A program made the translations under genes and the position numbers. Under the pieces are notes generated by a model. The model did no database searches. It saw nothing but the letters and a program-made list of their open reading frames with translations, and was not told where the DNA came from. Below, piece after piece: positions 32,117 through 41,427 of a stretch of DNA of 52,711 bases. Position 1 is the stretch's first letter; each line of letters begins with the position of its first letter. This DNA is from Nodosilinea sp. LEGE 06152. GTDB lineage: Bacteria; Cyanobacteriota; Cyanobacteriia; Phormidesmidales; Phormidesmidaceae. The stretch covers positions 52,572 through 105,282 of the forward strand of contig NZ_JADEWR010000024.1 in the NCBI RefSeq assembly GCF_015207525.1. The letters run 5' to 3'.

Positions 32117-33546
32117 GCCAGCACCATGCCAAACAAAACCATCAGCATCACACTCATCACCCCAATTAGATGTTCAAACTCCTCTAGTACCCGGGGCAGT
32201 TTCACCACCATCCGCTGAATAATGAGTAGATAGACCAGCCAGCCCAGGGCAATAATGGCCAGCGGCTTGGCGATATTGGCCAAACTGTAGGCGTCGTAGT
32301 AGGCCACATTGGCCACCACCAACCCCGCCAGCAGCAGCAGCACCGCCGGCCAAAACCCTCGCTTAACCAACTGCTCTTTGGCGGGGCCGTGGGGCAAGAA
32401 AATAAACTTAGCAAAGGAAATCGCGGTGCCCAGGGCGGCCATATTCATGGCGATTACCTGCCAGGGCAGCAAGTTTTTCATCGTCAACACTTTAGCTCCA
32501 AAACCCGACAGCAGCGGAAAGCCAGAAATCGAGAAGCTGGCAATCACCAGGGCAATCCAAATCGGGGTGTGAATGGGCTGATTGTGCAGTTCCTTAAAAC
32601 TGCGGCTGGGTAACGCCCCTGCCGTTAAAAACAGAGCGGCTTTGACCAGGCCGTGGGTGAGGGCATAGAAACCACCCACCTCTGGGGCCGCCAGCACAAA
32701 CCCCATCTGCGACACCGTGTGAAAGGCCAGCATGCGCTTGGTGTCTTTTTCAAACATGGCGTAGGCTACCCCCAGCAGAGCGGTGCCCGCCCCAAAAATG
32801 CGCACGATTGGGTCGAGTTCTTCAGACATAAGAGCAATGCGCACCAGGGGAAATACCCCCGCCTTTACCACCACCCCCGACATTAGGGCCGAAACTGGGG
32901 TTTCTGACTCAGAGTGGGTCAGGGGCAGCCACAGCCCCGAAATAAAAATGCCGCCCTTGGTCAGCAGGCCCACAAACAGCAGGGCTATAGCCTCTACCGG
33001 GGCACCCTCCAACGCCTCAAAGGAAAAGGACTGGTTGGTGAGATACACCAGCGCAGCCCCCATCAGGTAGAACAGCATGGCCGTATTGCTGACGAACAGG
33101 TAGCGCAGAGCCACCCACAGGCTGCGATCGCTGCGGGGGTAGGCAATCAGCAAAAATACCGCAATGCCAATCACCTCCAGCGCCACGTAGAGGCTAATCA
33201 AATCAGCACAGATAAACGCTGCATTGACGCTGCCATGGAGAATGATCGCTTGGGTATAGAAAAAAGTCGTTTTGCCGCTGTACCAGCAGTGGAGAATCAC
33301 CGCTGCCGTCACCAGAGCATTAGTGAGAATAAAAAAGGCGCTGAGGTCGTCGGCCATTAGCGTGACGCCAAAGTTGTCGAGCAAATGCCAGCTCAGAGGA
33401 GCCGGCTGCTCAAACAGCACCATGGCAAAGGCCATCGACACCAGGGTGACGAGCAAAGCGAGAATGCGATCGCCCTGGGGCAGCAGATAAATGCTAAACC
33501 CGACAAAAAACGGAAGGGTCAGCCACACCATCATCACGGTCGTCAT
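32113..33546 (-). CDS. mrpD2: Mrp subunit D, second copy (proton-conducting, NuoM/NuoN-like)
   Basis: 477 aa, about 14 helices. It has the Complex I-type channel signatures: LYVALEVIGIAVFLLIAYPRS (the TM5-region Glu), TKGGIFISGLWLPLTHSESETPVSALMSGVVVKAG (Lys and Glu/Ser-rich motif) and DTKRMLAFHTVSQMGFVLA. It is a close paralogue of the 492-aa gene just upstream. It carries H+ and/or Na+ through the complex. Confidence 0.92.
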   Translation of the reverse strand: MTTVMMVWLTLPFFVGFSIYLLPQGDRILALLVTLVSMAFAMVLFEQPAPLSWHLLDNFGVTLMADDLSAFFILTNALVTAAVILHCWYSGKTTFFYTQAIILHGSVNAAFICADLISLYVALEVIGIAVFLLIAYPRSDRSLWVALRYLFVSNTAMLFYLMGAALVYLTNQSFSFEALEGAPVEAIALLFVGLLTKGGIFISGLWLPLTHSESETPVSALMSGVVVKAGVFPLVRIALMSEELDPIVRIFGAGTALLGVAYAMFEKDTKRMLAFHTVSQMGFVLAAPEVGGFYALTHGLVKAALFLTAGALPSRSFKELHNQPIHTPIWIALVIASFSISGFPLLSGFGAKVLTMKNLLPWQVIAMNMAALGTAISFAKFIFLPHGPAKEQLVKRGFWPAVLLLLAGLVVANVAYYDAYSLANIAKPLAIIALGWLVYLLIIQRMVVKLPRVLEEFEHLIGVMSVMLMVLFGMVLA

Positions 33547-33574
33547 GATGGGTACCTCCGATAGCTGTAGAACC

Positions 33575-35053
33575 TCATACCACCCATGACCACGTGATCC
33601 AAAACAACGTCACCAGCACCAAACTCATGCCCCCAACCAGGTGGTCAAACCGTTCCATAGACCGAGGCAGAGCCAGACTCACCCGCTGGATCACCAGCCC
33701 GTGAATTAGACAGCCCAGCGCAATAATGGTCAGGGCCTTGACTACATTGCCAGGGGCATAGGCGTCGAGGTAGCCGAGGTTGGCCATCAGCAATGCCCCC
33801 AGCAGCAGCAGCAGCGCCAGCCAAAGGCCAGGCTGGGCTGCCCAACGGTCGGCCTTTGGGGTAGGGCGATGGGGCAAAAAGACAAATTTGGCGTAGAGAA
33901 TAGCTGTGCCAACGGCGGCACCATTGAGCACCGCCACCTGCCAGGGCAGACCTTGCTTGAGGGTGAGCATTTTGGCGCTAAACCCCGCCAAGAATGGAAA
34001 CCCTGAAATAGACAGACTGCCCAAGGCCAGCGGCACCCAGTAAGCGGTGTCGATGGGCTGCTGCCTCAGCACGGCCAGGTTGCGGCTGGGCAGTTTGCCC
34101 ACCACCAAAAACAGCGCCGCCTTGCCCAGCCCGTGGGCCAGGGCATAGAACCCCGCCGCTTCAGGAATTGCCAGCACCCAGCCCACCTGGGACAAGGTAC
34201 TACAGGCTAAAACTCGTTTGGTATCGGTTTCGACCAGGGCGTAGAGCACCCCCAGCACCGCCGCCGCCACGCCAAACAGCCGCACCGCCGGGTCCAGGGT
34301 TTCGACCATCAGGGCAAACCGCACCAGGGGAAAAACTCCCGCCTTCACCACCACCCCCGACAGTAAGGCCGAGACCGGGCTTTCGGCCTCGGAGTGGGTT
34401 TGGGGCAGCCACAGGCCCGAGACAAAAATGCCGCCTTTGGCCAACAGGCCCAAAAAGATCAGCGCTTGGGCTTCCGCCGAGGCTCCGCGCAACCCCGTAA
34501 AAGCAAAGGACTGGTGGGTCTGGTAGACCAGCACCGCCCCAATCAGGTAAAACAGCATGGCGGTGTTGCTGATAAACAGGTAGCGCAGGGCGACCCAAAG
34601 ACTGCGGTTGGTGCTCGGATAGGCAATCAGCAAAAACGCCGCAATCCCAATTACTTCTAGGGCCACGTAGAGGCTGATCAAATCGGCGCAGATGAACACC
34701 GCATTGATGCTGCCGTGGAGAATGATGACCTGGGTGTAGAAAAATTTGGCCTTGTCCGTGCCCCAGCAGTAGAGAATGACCGCCGCCATCACCAGGGCAT
34801 TGGTGAGAATGAAAAAGGCGCTCAAGTTATCCGCTAGCAGCGAAACCCCAAAGCTATCCAGCAGGGACAGGGACAGGGGAGCGGGTTGGACAAACAGCGT
34901 TGTGGCAAAGGCCAGGGATAGCAGCGTCACCCCCAGCGCTAAAACTCGGCAATCAATAACTGACCTTGACCGGCGATCGCCCTGGGGCAGCAGGTACAGA
35001 CTAAAGGCCACCAAAAACGGCAGCGCAATCCAAAGTACAGTCCAGAGGGTCAT
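33575..35053 (-). CDS. mrpD1: Mrp subunit D, first copy (proton-conducting)
   Basis: 492 aa, collinear with the next gene. Shared signatures are LYVALEVIGIAAFLLIAYPST, AKGGIFVSGLWLPQTHSEAESPVSALLSGVVVKAG and DTKRVLACSTLSQVGWVLA. A short Arg-rich insertion (DRRSRSVIDCR) near residue 25 is missing from the paralogue. The duplicated D gene with no large MrpA is the cyanobacterial Mrp arrangement. Overlaps mrpC by 4 bp. Confidence 0.92.
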   Translation of the reverse strand: MTLWTVLWIALPFLVAFSLYLLPQGDRRSRSVIDCRVLALGVTLLSLAFATTLFVQPAPLSLSLLDSFGVSLLADNLSAFFILTNALVMAAVILYCWGTDKAKFFYTQVIILHGSINAVFICADLISLYVALEVIGIAAFLLIAYPSTNRSLWVALRYLFISNTAMLFYLIGAVLVYQTHQSFAFTGLRGASAEAQALIFLGLLAKGGIFVSGLWLPQTHSEAESPVSALLSGVVVKAGVFPLVRFALMVETLDPAVRLFGVAAAVLGVLYALVETDTKRVLACSTLSQVGWVLAIPEAAGFYALAHGLGKAALFLVVGKLPSRNLAVLRQQPIDTAYWVPLALGSLSISGFPFLAGFSAKMLTLKQGLPWQVAVLNGAAVGTAILYAKFVFLPHRPTPKADRWAAQPGLWLALLLLLGALLMANLGYLDAYAPGNVVKALTIIALGCLIHGLVIQRVSLALPRSMERFDHLVGGMSLVLVTLFWITWSWVV

Positions 35054-35385
35054 GGCCGGTACTCCTCCTCAATGGCGCGGGTTTCCAGAGTTGGGTTGTC
35101 GCGGGCCAGCTTCATCACTGCCACCAGCATCAGCGCCTGAATCGAAAAGCCAATCACAATCGCCGTCAAAATCACCGCCTGGGGCACTGGATCGGCGTAG
35201 GCTATCGAGGGCGCTCCGCTGAGAATAGGCGTGTAAGTACCACCCCTAGCCGCCACCAGCACAAACAGGGCAATTACTCCGGTACTCATCACATCCATGG
35301 CGATAATTTTCATCACCAAATTTTCCTTCAGCAAAATGCCAAAGAAACCTAAAAGGATAGTGGCGTAAACACAGGCGTAGAGCAT
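35050..35385 (-). CDS. mrpC: Mrp Na+/H+ antiporter subunit C (NuoK-like)
   Basis: 111 aa with three helices. LGFFGILLKENLVMKIIAMDVMSTG and the AVILTAIVIGFSIQALMLVAV segment (key D-P-x-P-Q-A-x-x-L-T-A-I-V-I) are diagnostic for MnhC/NuoK. First gene of the mrpC-D1-D2-E-F-G-A-B operon. Its promoter should be within 35386-35710. Confidence 0.93.
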   Translation of the reverse strand: MLYACVYATILLGFFGILLKENLVMKIIAMDVMSTGVIALFVLVAARGGTYTPILSGAPSIAYADPVPQAVILTAIVIGFSIQALMLVAVMKLARDNPTLETRAIEEEYRP

Positions 35386-35549
35386 TTTGAGTGGATGAGT
35401 AGATGGGTGGATGGGTAGGCGGGTAAATGGGGATGAAAGGCCCGTTTGCAGAGCAGAGGTTTAAACCGATGATCGGTCGATCCTTTCCGGGAGGTGAAGG
35501 ACGACGGAGCGCCCTTCTCGTAGGCCGGAGGAGGTGCGGAGCTGGGGGT

Positions 35550-35573
35550 CTGGGGCCAGCGAAATGGCCCCAG
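35550..35573. terminator. 9-bp hairpin downstream of the NhaS3-type gene
   Basis: CTGGGGCCA and TGGCCCCAG flank a GCGAAA loop. There is no T-tract. It may end or process the antiporter transcript. Confidence 0.35.
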
Positions 35574-35638
35574 CAGCAGATCTGGCTATTGCCCCCAACT
35601 GTGCGCCGCTAAACCAACTGCAGAATCAATCAAACCGT

Positions 35639-35659
35639 GGTGGGCAGTGCCCACCCTAC
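35639..35659. repeat. copy 4 of the GTAGGGTGGGCA palindromic repeat
   Basis: GGTGGGCAGTGCCCACCCTAC, the reverse orientation of copy 1, between the NhaS3-type gene and mrpC. Confidence 0.85.
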
Positions 35660-35710
35660 AGCAACTGCGATCGCTAGCTCAAAACGGGGATCTCCTTTCC
35701 CAGAAACCGC

Positions 35711-37132
35711 TTAAGAAGCCACATCAGCCGGTTCAGGTGCAGCGGCCTCCGCGATCGCCTCTGCTTCACTACCCTTAAACGCAATCCGCAAAAACGGTGG
35801 AGCCAGAAATGTGGTGGCAATCACCATGATGATAATGGCCGCCTCCAGGGGCTTAGTCAGCACCCCGCTAGCCGAGCCAATGCCCGCAAACACTAGCCCT
35901 ACCTCACCGCGCGGCACCATACCAATGCCAATCGCCAAACGATTCAGCGGCTGACCAAACGCGGTCCACCCAGTTATAACCTTGCCAACAATGGCCACCG
36001 CCAGCAAAAATACCGCAATCACCAGCCCTTCTCGGTTGGCGGCCACCGCCGGGTTTAGTACGCCTAAATCGGCCTTAGCCCCCACCGTAACAAAGAAAAT
36101 TGGCACCAGAATGTCGGCAATGGGCATAACCTGGCGGTCGAGCTCTTTGCGCTTGTCGGTTTCATCTAGCACCAGACCCGCCGCAAACGCTCCCAAAATT
36201 GCCTCAAGGTGAATCACGTTGGCTAAAAAGGCCATCAAAAACGCAAAGGTAATCGCTGGAATCACTAGATTGCCGCGAGTTTGCAGTCGGTCTGCGATCG
36301 CCACAAACGACGTATTAAAAAACTTGCCTAAGAAAATTGCCCCCAGCAAAAACCCCGTGGCGCTGATAATCAGGTACACCACATTCATCACATCCACTTC
36401 GCCGGTCTTAGCCAAGCTGGCCACCACCGCCAGCACGATAATGCCCAGCACGTCGTCAATTACCGCCGCGCCAACAATAATCTGACCTTCCGCCGACTTC
36501 AGCTGGCCAATCTCCGACAGCACCTTTGAGGTAATACCAATGCTAGTGGCCGTCAGCGCCGCCCCCGCAAAAATTGCTGGAATCGTCGGCACACTGAACA
36601 GCAGCATTAGCCCTGCGGTACCCAGGGCAAAGGGGGCCGCTACGCCTACCACCGCCACGATCGCCGCCTGGTAGCCCACCTTCTGCAGCTCCCGCAGGTC
36701 AGACTCCAGACCAATCTCAAACAGCAGAATGATCACCCCCAGTTCCGCCAGCACCGAGATCACCTCGCTCTGGCTGCGGAATACCTCGGTCACCATTTCG
36801 GGGGTGAGCCCACCGAGCCACTGCAACAGCCCCATTAGCTGCGAGTCTGCGGCCACCGACCCCGTCTCCGGAAACACAATCAGGTGCAGGGCCGACACAC
36901 CGACCACCACCCCGGCAACCAGTTCTCCTAAGACCGGCGGCAAATCGAGCAGCTTAGACAACTCGCCCCCCAATTTGCTAGCTACATAAATCACCACCAG
37001 GCTCAACAGCACCCCAGCTAACACCATTGGCCCCATATCCGCCTCGGGGGTGGCCGCTAGCAACGGCGCAACTAAAGGAGAGTCTGGCCACGGTAGCCAG
37101 GAAAGTGCAGAAACAGCGTTAGAAATTAGCAT
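35711..37132 (-). CDS. nhaS3: CPA2 Na+(K+)/H+ antiporter, NhaS3 type
   Basis: 473 aa with about 12 helices. DLPPVLGELVAGVVVGVSAL, ILLFEIGLESDLRELQKVG, TATSIGITSKVLSEIG, the ion-site Asp pair in AAVIDDVLGIIV and GMVPRGEVGLVFAGIG are standard CPA2 features. The closest named cyanobacterial type is NhaS3 (Synechocystis Sll0689). Position next to bicA suggests it expels the Na+ that enters with bicarbonate. AGGAGG precedes the ATG at 37132. Confidence 0.87.
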   Translation of the reverse strand: MLISNAVSALSWLPWPDSPLVAPLLAATPEADMGPMVLAGVLLSLVVIYVASKLGGELSKLLDLPPVLGELVAGVVVGVSALHLIVFPETGSVAADSQLMGLLQWLGGLTPEMVTEVFRSQSEVISVLAELGVIILLFEIGLESDLRELQKVGYQAAIVAVVGVAAPFALGTAGLMLLFSVPTIPAIFAGAALTATSIGITSKVLSEIGQLKSAEGQIIVGAAVIDDVLGIIVLAVVASLAKTGEVDVMNVVYLIISATGFLLGAIFLGKFFNTSFVAIADRLQTRGNLVIPAITFAFLMAFLANVIHLEAILGAFAAGLVLDETDKRKELDRQVMPIADILVPIFFVTVGAKADLGVLNPAVAANREGLVIAVFLLAVAIVGKVITGWTAFGQPLNRLAIGIGMVPRGEVGLVFAGIGSASGVLTKPLEAAIIIMVIATTFLAPPFLRIAFKGSEAEAIAEAAAPEPADVAS

Positions 37133-37367
37133 TGATACCTCCTAATTACAGTCCAGATTTTAGGAACGAGCCCCTGGGGCCTTCAAAATAATCTCTAGCC
37201 CCAGGCAAAACTCATTGAGTCAGCGCCAGGGAAACACCAGCGGATAGTGCTTCAGCGCCAAGCCGTCAAACCTAACAAGCAGACTTCGTATACAACAGCC
37301 TCTATGAGAGGAGGGCCACAGCCTGGCTGCTAACCCGTTAAGCTGTCTATACCGAATCCTTACGCTC

Positions 37368-39077
37368 TTACAGCGCTGCCGTCCCAGGCTCAACGGCAAT
37401 GCGAGGGGGCTCCACGCCATCCCGTGCCGCCAGCAATCGCAAAGCCGATTTGAGCGCTGCGGTGCGGTTTTCCAGCAGGTGCTCAGGCGGCACAAACCGG
37501 AGCGTGCCCAGCTTTTCGAGCCGCTTTAGGGTTTTGCCCCGCGCCCCAGACAAAAATACGGGCCGACCGGCATCGCTAGCGTCCTGAATGGCATTTTCTA
37601 GGGCCAGGGCAGCGGTCACACCCAGGTGGGGGACATCCTGTAAATCCACAATTAGAATGTCGTGGGCATCCATAGCCGTATGCTCTTGGGAAATCGCCCG
37701 CGCTACCCCAAAGATCATGGGGCCGCTGAGGTGAAACATCAGCACTCGGCCATTGGCCTGATCCATCAGTGCTTTGTCTTCAGCACTCATCGGCACATCT
37801 TCATCAAAGTCGGTGATGGCCTTCACCTGGTCAGACTGAAGCTTGCTGAGGCGATCGATTGTGAGAATATTGGCAATAAACACACCAACCCCAACCGCCA
37901 CAATCAGGTCGACAAACACCGTCAAAGACATGACGCCGTACATGATGGCGGTACCTTTCCAGGACACCTGGTGGGCCCGCTTCAAAAAGCTCCAGTCGAG
38001 AATGTCGAAACCAACTTTGACCGCAATCCCTGCTAGCACCGCCAGCGGAATTGTTCTAGTTAAGGGCGCGGCCCACAGCACCACCACCAGCAAAATACCC
38101 GCCCTCACCAGGCCCGACAGAGCGGTTTTGCCTCCGGCCTGAATATTGACTACGGTACCCATGGTGGCTCCAGCCCCCGGCATACCGCCAAACAAACCCG
38201 ACATCATGTTGCCAATACCCTGGCCAATCAGTTCCTTGTTGGCATCACTCTGGGTACGGGTAATGCTGTCAGCAATCATCGCCGTCAGCAGGGCATCAAT
38301 GCAGCCGAGCATCCCCAAGACCAGACCATCCACCAGCATGACCCGCAGCTGATCGGCACTGAACACGGGCAACTGCAAGCTTGGCAACCCGGTGGGAATT
38401 TCGCCAATCAGCCGTAGTTCAGCACCGGAAAACACCGTTAGAGCTAGCAGGGTACCGGCTACCAACACCAGCAGTTGAGGCGGCACCCAGCGGCTAAACC
38501 GCTTTGGCATGAGAAACAGCACAGCCAGGGCAAAGACACCCAAGGCCACCTCCGCCGGGTCGAGGGTGCTTACCATCTGGGGCAGGTTGGTGAGGGTACC
38601 GACTACCCCGCCCTTGGGCGTGGCGTGGCCCAAAAATGGCCCCAGCTGCAAAATGATCAGAATTACCCCAATGCCCGACATGAAGCCCGAGATTACCGGG
38701 TAGGGCATCAGCGTGACGTAACGACCGAGCTTGAGAAATCCAAAAATAATCTGGAACAGACCCGCTAGCATGACCACGGTAAAGGCCATGGCCAGACCGT
38801 TTTCGGGGTCTGAGGCAACCAGTTGAGCAATAACGGCGGTAAATACCACCGTCATTGGCCCCGTAGGTTCTGAAATCAGCGTCGGCGTGCCCCCAAACAG
38901 CGCCGCAAAGAATCCAACAATGACTGCCCCATAGAGACCAGAGGCCGCTCCAGCCCCTGAGGCTACACCAAAGGCCAGGGCCATTGGCAGGGCAATTACT
39001 GCAGCGGTGACGCCCCCAAAGACGTCACCGCGCACATTGCGGAAGTTAATACGATTTGTGATGCCCATCGCCAGCAC
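37368..39077 (-). CDS. bicA: SulP-family Na+-dependent bicarbonate transporter BicA
   Basis: 569 aa from a GTG at 39077 (GGAG five bases upstream); the ATG at 39068 is possible. N-terminal NFRNVRGDVFGGVTAAVIALPMALAFG, GGTPTLISEPTGPMTVV, PVISGFMSGIGVILI, DALLTAMIADSITRTQSDANKELIGQG and the STAS domain (about 440-550, GRVLMFHLSGPMIFG) follow the BicA sequence of marine and freshwater strains closely. It is a low-affinity, high-flux HCO3-/Na+ symporter in the plasma membrane, part of the carbon-concentrating mechanism. It is followed by the antiporter gene after 235 bp. Confidence 0.93.
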   Translation of the reverse strand: MLAMGITNRINFRNVRGDVFGGVTAAVIALPMALAFGVASGAGAASGLYGAVIVGFFAALFGGTPTLISEPTGPMTVVFTAVIAQLVASDPENGLAMAFTVVMLAGLFQIIFGFLKLGRYVTLMPYPVISGFMSGIGVILIILQLGPFLGHATPKGGVVGTLTNLPQMVSTLDPAEVALGVFALAVLFLMPKRFSRWVPPQLLVLVAGTLLALTVFSGAELRLIGEIPTGLPSLQLPVFSADQLRVMLVDGLVLGMLGCIDALLTAMIADSITRTQSDANKELIGQGIGNMMSGLFGGMPGAGATMGTVVNIQAGGKTALSGLVRAGILLVVVLWAAPLTRTIPLAVLAGIAVKVGFDILDWSFLKRAHQVSWKGTAIMYGVMSLTVFVDLIVAVGVGVFIANILTIDRLSKLQSDQVKAITDFDEDVPMSAEDKALMDQANGRVLMFHLSGPMIFGVARAISQEHTAMDAHDILIVDLQDVPHLGVTAALALENAIQDASDAGRPVFLSGARGKTLKRLEKLGTLRFVPPEHLLENRTAALKSALRLLAARDGVEPPRIAVEPGTAAL

Positions 39078-39431
39078 CTACGCTCCTTTATTGAGTTGTG
39101 TAAATGAAAAAAGCTTTGACATCGATAAAAGTCTATGGAAAAACTGTATCACTTCTGCTTTAGAAAACCCAACGGGTGGGTAATTGGTTTTTCTAATCAG
39201 ATAGACAAGGATCCTTTAGAGCTTTGGTACAGCCATCGCCAGAACGGTTAGGACATGACTCATATCCCCTAAAGCGGTGGCTATACGCCGTGGAGGTGTC
39301 TCAGTTTTTGCCAATGGAAGAGGCCAACGTCCTAAGCGCGATGGCCATCGCTATAGCTACAGCGAGAGCCAGGGAGTAGATGGATGATTCATCTCTTCCC
39401 TGGCTCTCGCTATGGTTATGAATATGAGCGA
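39078..39431. other. intergenic region between fruA and bicA
   Basis: The half near bicA is AT-rich and should hold its promoter. No clear -35/-10 pair could be assigned. The half near fruA has the long stem-loop at 39361-39411. No gene seen. Confidence 0.5.
39361..39411 (-). terminator. 15-bp stem-loop after fruA
   Basis: AGCGAGAGCCAGGGA (39361-39375) pairs perfectly with 39397-39411; the 21-nt loop has its own AGATG/CATCT pairing. It begins 21 bp past the fruA stop. No T-run follows on the fruA strand, so it may be a 3'-end stabiliser or a terminator of unusual type. Confidence 0.55.
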
Positions 39432-41249
39432 TTAAGCGGCTGCGATCGCCTTTTTCCTTGGAAACCAGTGCTTGAGCTGCACGGTAGCCAGAGCGGTGAC
39501 CAGGGTGCCCGCTGCGATCGCCACAATATAGAGCCCCGCATTCTCAACCGCATTCGGTATGGCCAGCACAAACACGCCGCCGTGGGGAGCCCGCAGGGTG
39601 CAGCCAAAAGCCATCGACAGTGCCCCGGTCACCGCCGATCCAGCAATACAGGCAGGGATAATCCGCAAGGGGTCGTTGGCCGCAAAGGGAATTGCCCCCT
39701 CAGTAATAAAGGAGATACCCAGCACCGAGGCCACTTTCCCCGCCTCCTGCTCTGCCTGGTTAAAGTGTTTCTTAGAAATAAACGTGGCTAGGGCCAGACC
39801 CAGGGGTGGAGTCATGCCCGCCGCCATCACCGCCGCCATCGGCGCGTAGAGGTTGGTGGCCAGCAGCCCCACTGCAAAGGTGTAGGCCGCTTTGTTCACC
39901 GGGCCGCCCATATCTACCGCCATCATTGCGCCCAAGATTAGGCCCAGCAGCACGGCATTGGTGCCGCTTAATCCTTCTAGATAGGTGGTCATGCCCTCCA
40001 TAATGAACCGCACCGGGCCGCCAAAGACGTAGACCAGCAGCAGACCGACAATCAGCGTGGCCAACAGCGGAATCACCAGCACGGGCTTAAGGCCCTCAAA
40101 GTTGGCGGGCAGGTTGACCTTGTCGCGCACAAACTTGGCGACATAGCCCGCCAAGAAGCCGGACAAAATACCACCTAGAAAGCCCATACCCAAATTCGCC
40201 GCCAGCATACCGCCAATTAGGCCGGGGGCAATGCCGGGGCGATCGGCAATGGAAAAGGCAATAAAGCCCGACAGCACCGGCACAATCAGCGCAAAGGCCG
40301 CGCCGCCGCCGATCTGCATCAGCGCGTCGCCAAAGGTGCCTGCCTCGGGGTTAATGCCAAACACAAACGAGAGCGCAATGATCAAGCCGCCCGCTACAAT
40401 CACCGGCAGCATGTAGCTCACCCCGGTCAGCAGGTGATTGTAGGGGCCAGAGCGACTTTCAGAGCGCTCGGCCTTGGCCTGATTGACCTCGTCCACATAG
40501 CTGCCCGTGCCGCCCTTGCCGCCGCCAACCACAGGCGCATCCATCGCCGCCGTCACCACGTTTGCCCCATTGTGAATGGCGGCCTTAGTCGAGGTTTCGT
40601 ACAGCCGTTTGCCGCCAAAGCGGGACAGGTCGACGTGGGTGTCGGCGGCAATAATCACCGCCTCGGCGCGGGCGATTTCGTTATCAGTGAGGGCATTTTG
40701 TGACCCAACGGAACCTTGGGTTTCGACCTTGATGTCGTGACCCAGTTTCAGGGCTCCCTGCTTTAGGGCTTCGGCAGCCATGAAAGTGTGGGCAATGCCT
40801 GTGGGGCAGGAGGTAATGCCCACAAAGAATTTACTGGCCGGGGTGGATGGAGGGGTGGGTACAGCCTCGTCGCTAGCGACATCCCCTGGTAGCGGGTCGT
40901 GGGGGTGGGGCGTGGTCTTGATCGCCCCCAAGCGTGGCCCATAGCCCACCAGCGCCACGGCGCTCTGGATCACCATTTCGGTATTGCGAATGGCCTCGCT
41001 GGTGGAAACGGCATAGACGGGTTTGCCAGCGAAGCGATCGCGCTCCACCGCCCCGTCGGCCCCCACGATCACCACATCGGCCTGCTCAATGTCATTGGGG
41101 CTGAGGGCGGTGACCACAGCGCCCAAACTCTGGGCCTCGGTCACAATCTCGTGGCCCATTGCCTGGGCGGTGCGCTTGAGAGCCTCTGCCGCCATCTGGG
41201 TATGGGCCTCGCCAGCGATGCTGGCGGTAACGGCAACAATTTTTGTCAT
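39432..41249 (-). CDS. fruA: PTS fructose transporter EIIB'-EIIB-EIIC
   Basis: 605 aa. The first EIIB-like domain (1-95) has lost its cysteine (VTASIAGEAHT). The second (about 140-240) keeps it as Cys148 in ITSCPTGIAHTFMAAEALK. The EIIC domain (about 268-600) has about ten helices, from GVSYMLPVIVAGGLIIALSF to APHGGVFVLAIPN. The B'-B-C order matches E. coli FruA, where B' docks the EIIA-HPr protein. It imports fructose as fructose-1-phosphate across the plasma membrane. Last gene of fruB-fruK-fruA, 178 bp from fruK with repeat copies between. Confidence 0.95.
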   Translation of the reverse strand: MTKIVAVTASIAGEAHTQMAAEALKRTAQAMGHEIVTEAQSLGAVVTALSPNDIEQADVVIVGADGAVERDRFAGKPVYAVSTSEAIRNTEMVIQSAVALVGYGPRLGAIKTTPHPHDPLPGDVASDEAVPTPPSTPASKFFVGITSCPTGIAHTFMAAEALKQGALKLGHDIKVETQGSVGSQNALTDNEIARAEAVIIAADTHVDLSRFGGKRLYETSTKAAIHNGANVVTAAMDAPVVGGGKGGTGSYVDEVNQAKAERSESRSGPYNHLLTGVSYMLPVIVAGGLIIALSFVFGINPEAGTFGDALMQIGGGAAFALIVPVLSGFIAFSIADRPGIAPGLIGGMLAANLGMGFLGGILSGFLAGYVAKFVRDKVNLPANFEGLKPVLVIPLLATLIVGLLLVYVFGGPVRFIMEGMTTYLEGLSGTNAVLLGLILGAMMAVDMGGPVNKAAYTFAVGLLATNLYAPMAAVMAAGMTPPLGLALATFISKKHFNQAEQEAGKVASVLGISFITEGAIPFAANDPLRIIPACIAGSAVTGALSMAFGCTLRAPHGGVFVLAIPNAVENAGLYIVAIAAGTLVTALATVQLKHWFPRKKAIAAA

Positions 41250-41303
41250 AGTCTGCTTTGGGTAGAAGGGTAAAGGGGTAGATGGGTAAGGGGTGATGGA
41301 GTT

Positions 41304-41406
41304 GTAGGGTGGGCACTGCCCACCTTAGGCCTTCGGCAAAAACACGTCATTTAAGTCAGTGAGACTGCCCTGCGCTTGAGGGGATGGTGGGCACTGCCAA
41401 CCCTAC
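41304..41406. repeat. inverted pair of palindromic repeats (copies 5 and 6) between fruK and fruA
   Basis: Copy 5 (41304-41324) and copy 6 (41386-41406, one mismatch) face each other across 61 bp, giving a 103-bp element like the one at 12091-12238. Non-coding and inside the fru operon. Confidence 0.8.
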
Positions 41407-41427
41407 GGGAGCAAGAAATTGGGAGGA

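Larger units (their letters stand above)
35386..35710. other. intergenic region before the mrp operon
   Basis: It holds, in order, a G-rich low-complexity stretch (repeated GGATGGGTA, 35390-35445), a GC-rich structured segment (35450-35600), a 9-bp perfect hairpin at 35550-35573 (CTGGGGCCA-GCGAAA-TGGCCCCAG) and one palindromic repeat copy. The mrp promoter could not be placed with confidence. Confidence 0.5.
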
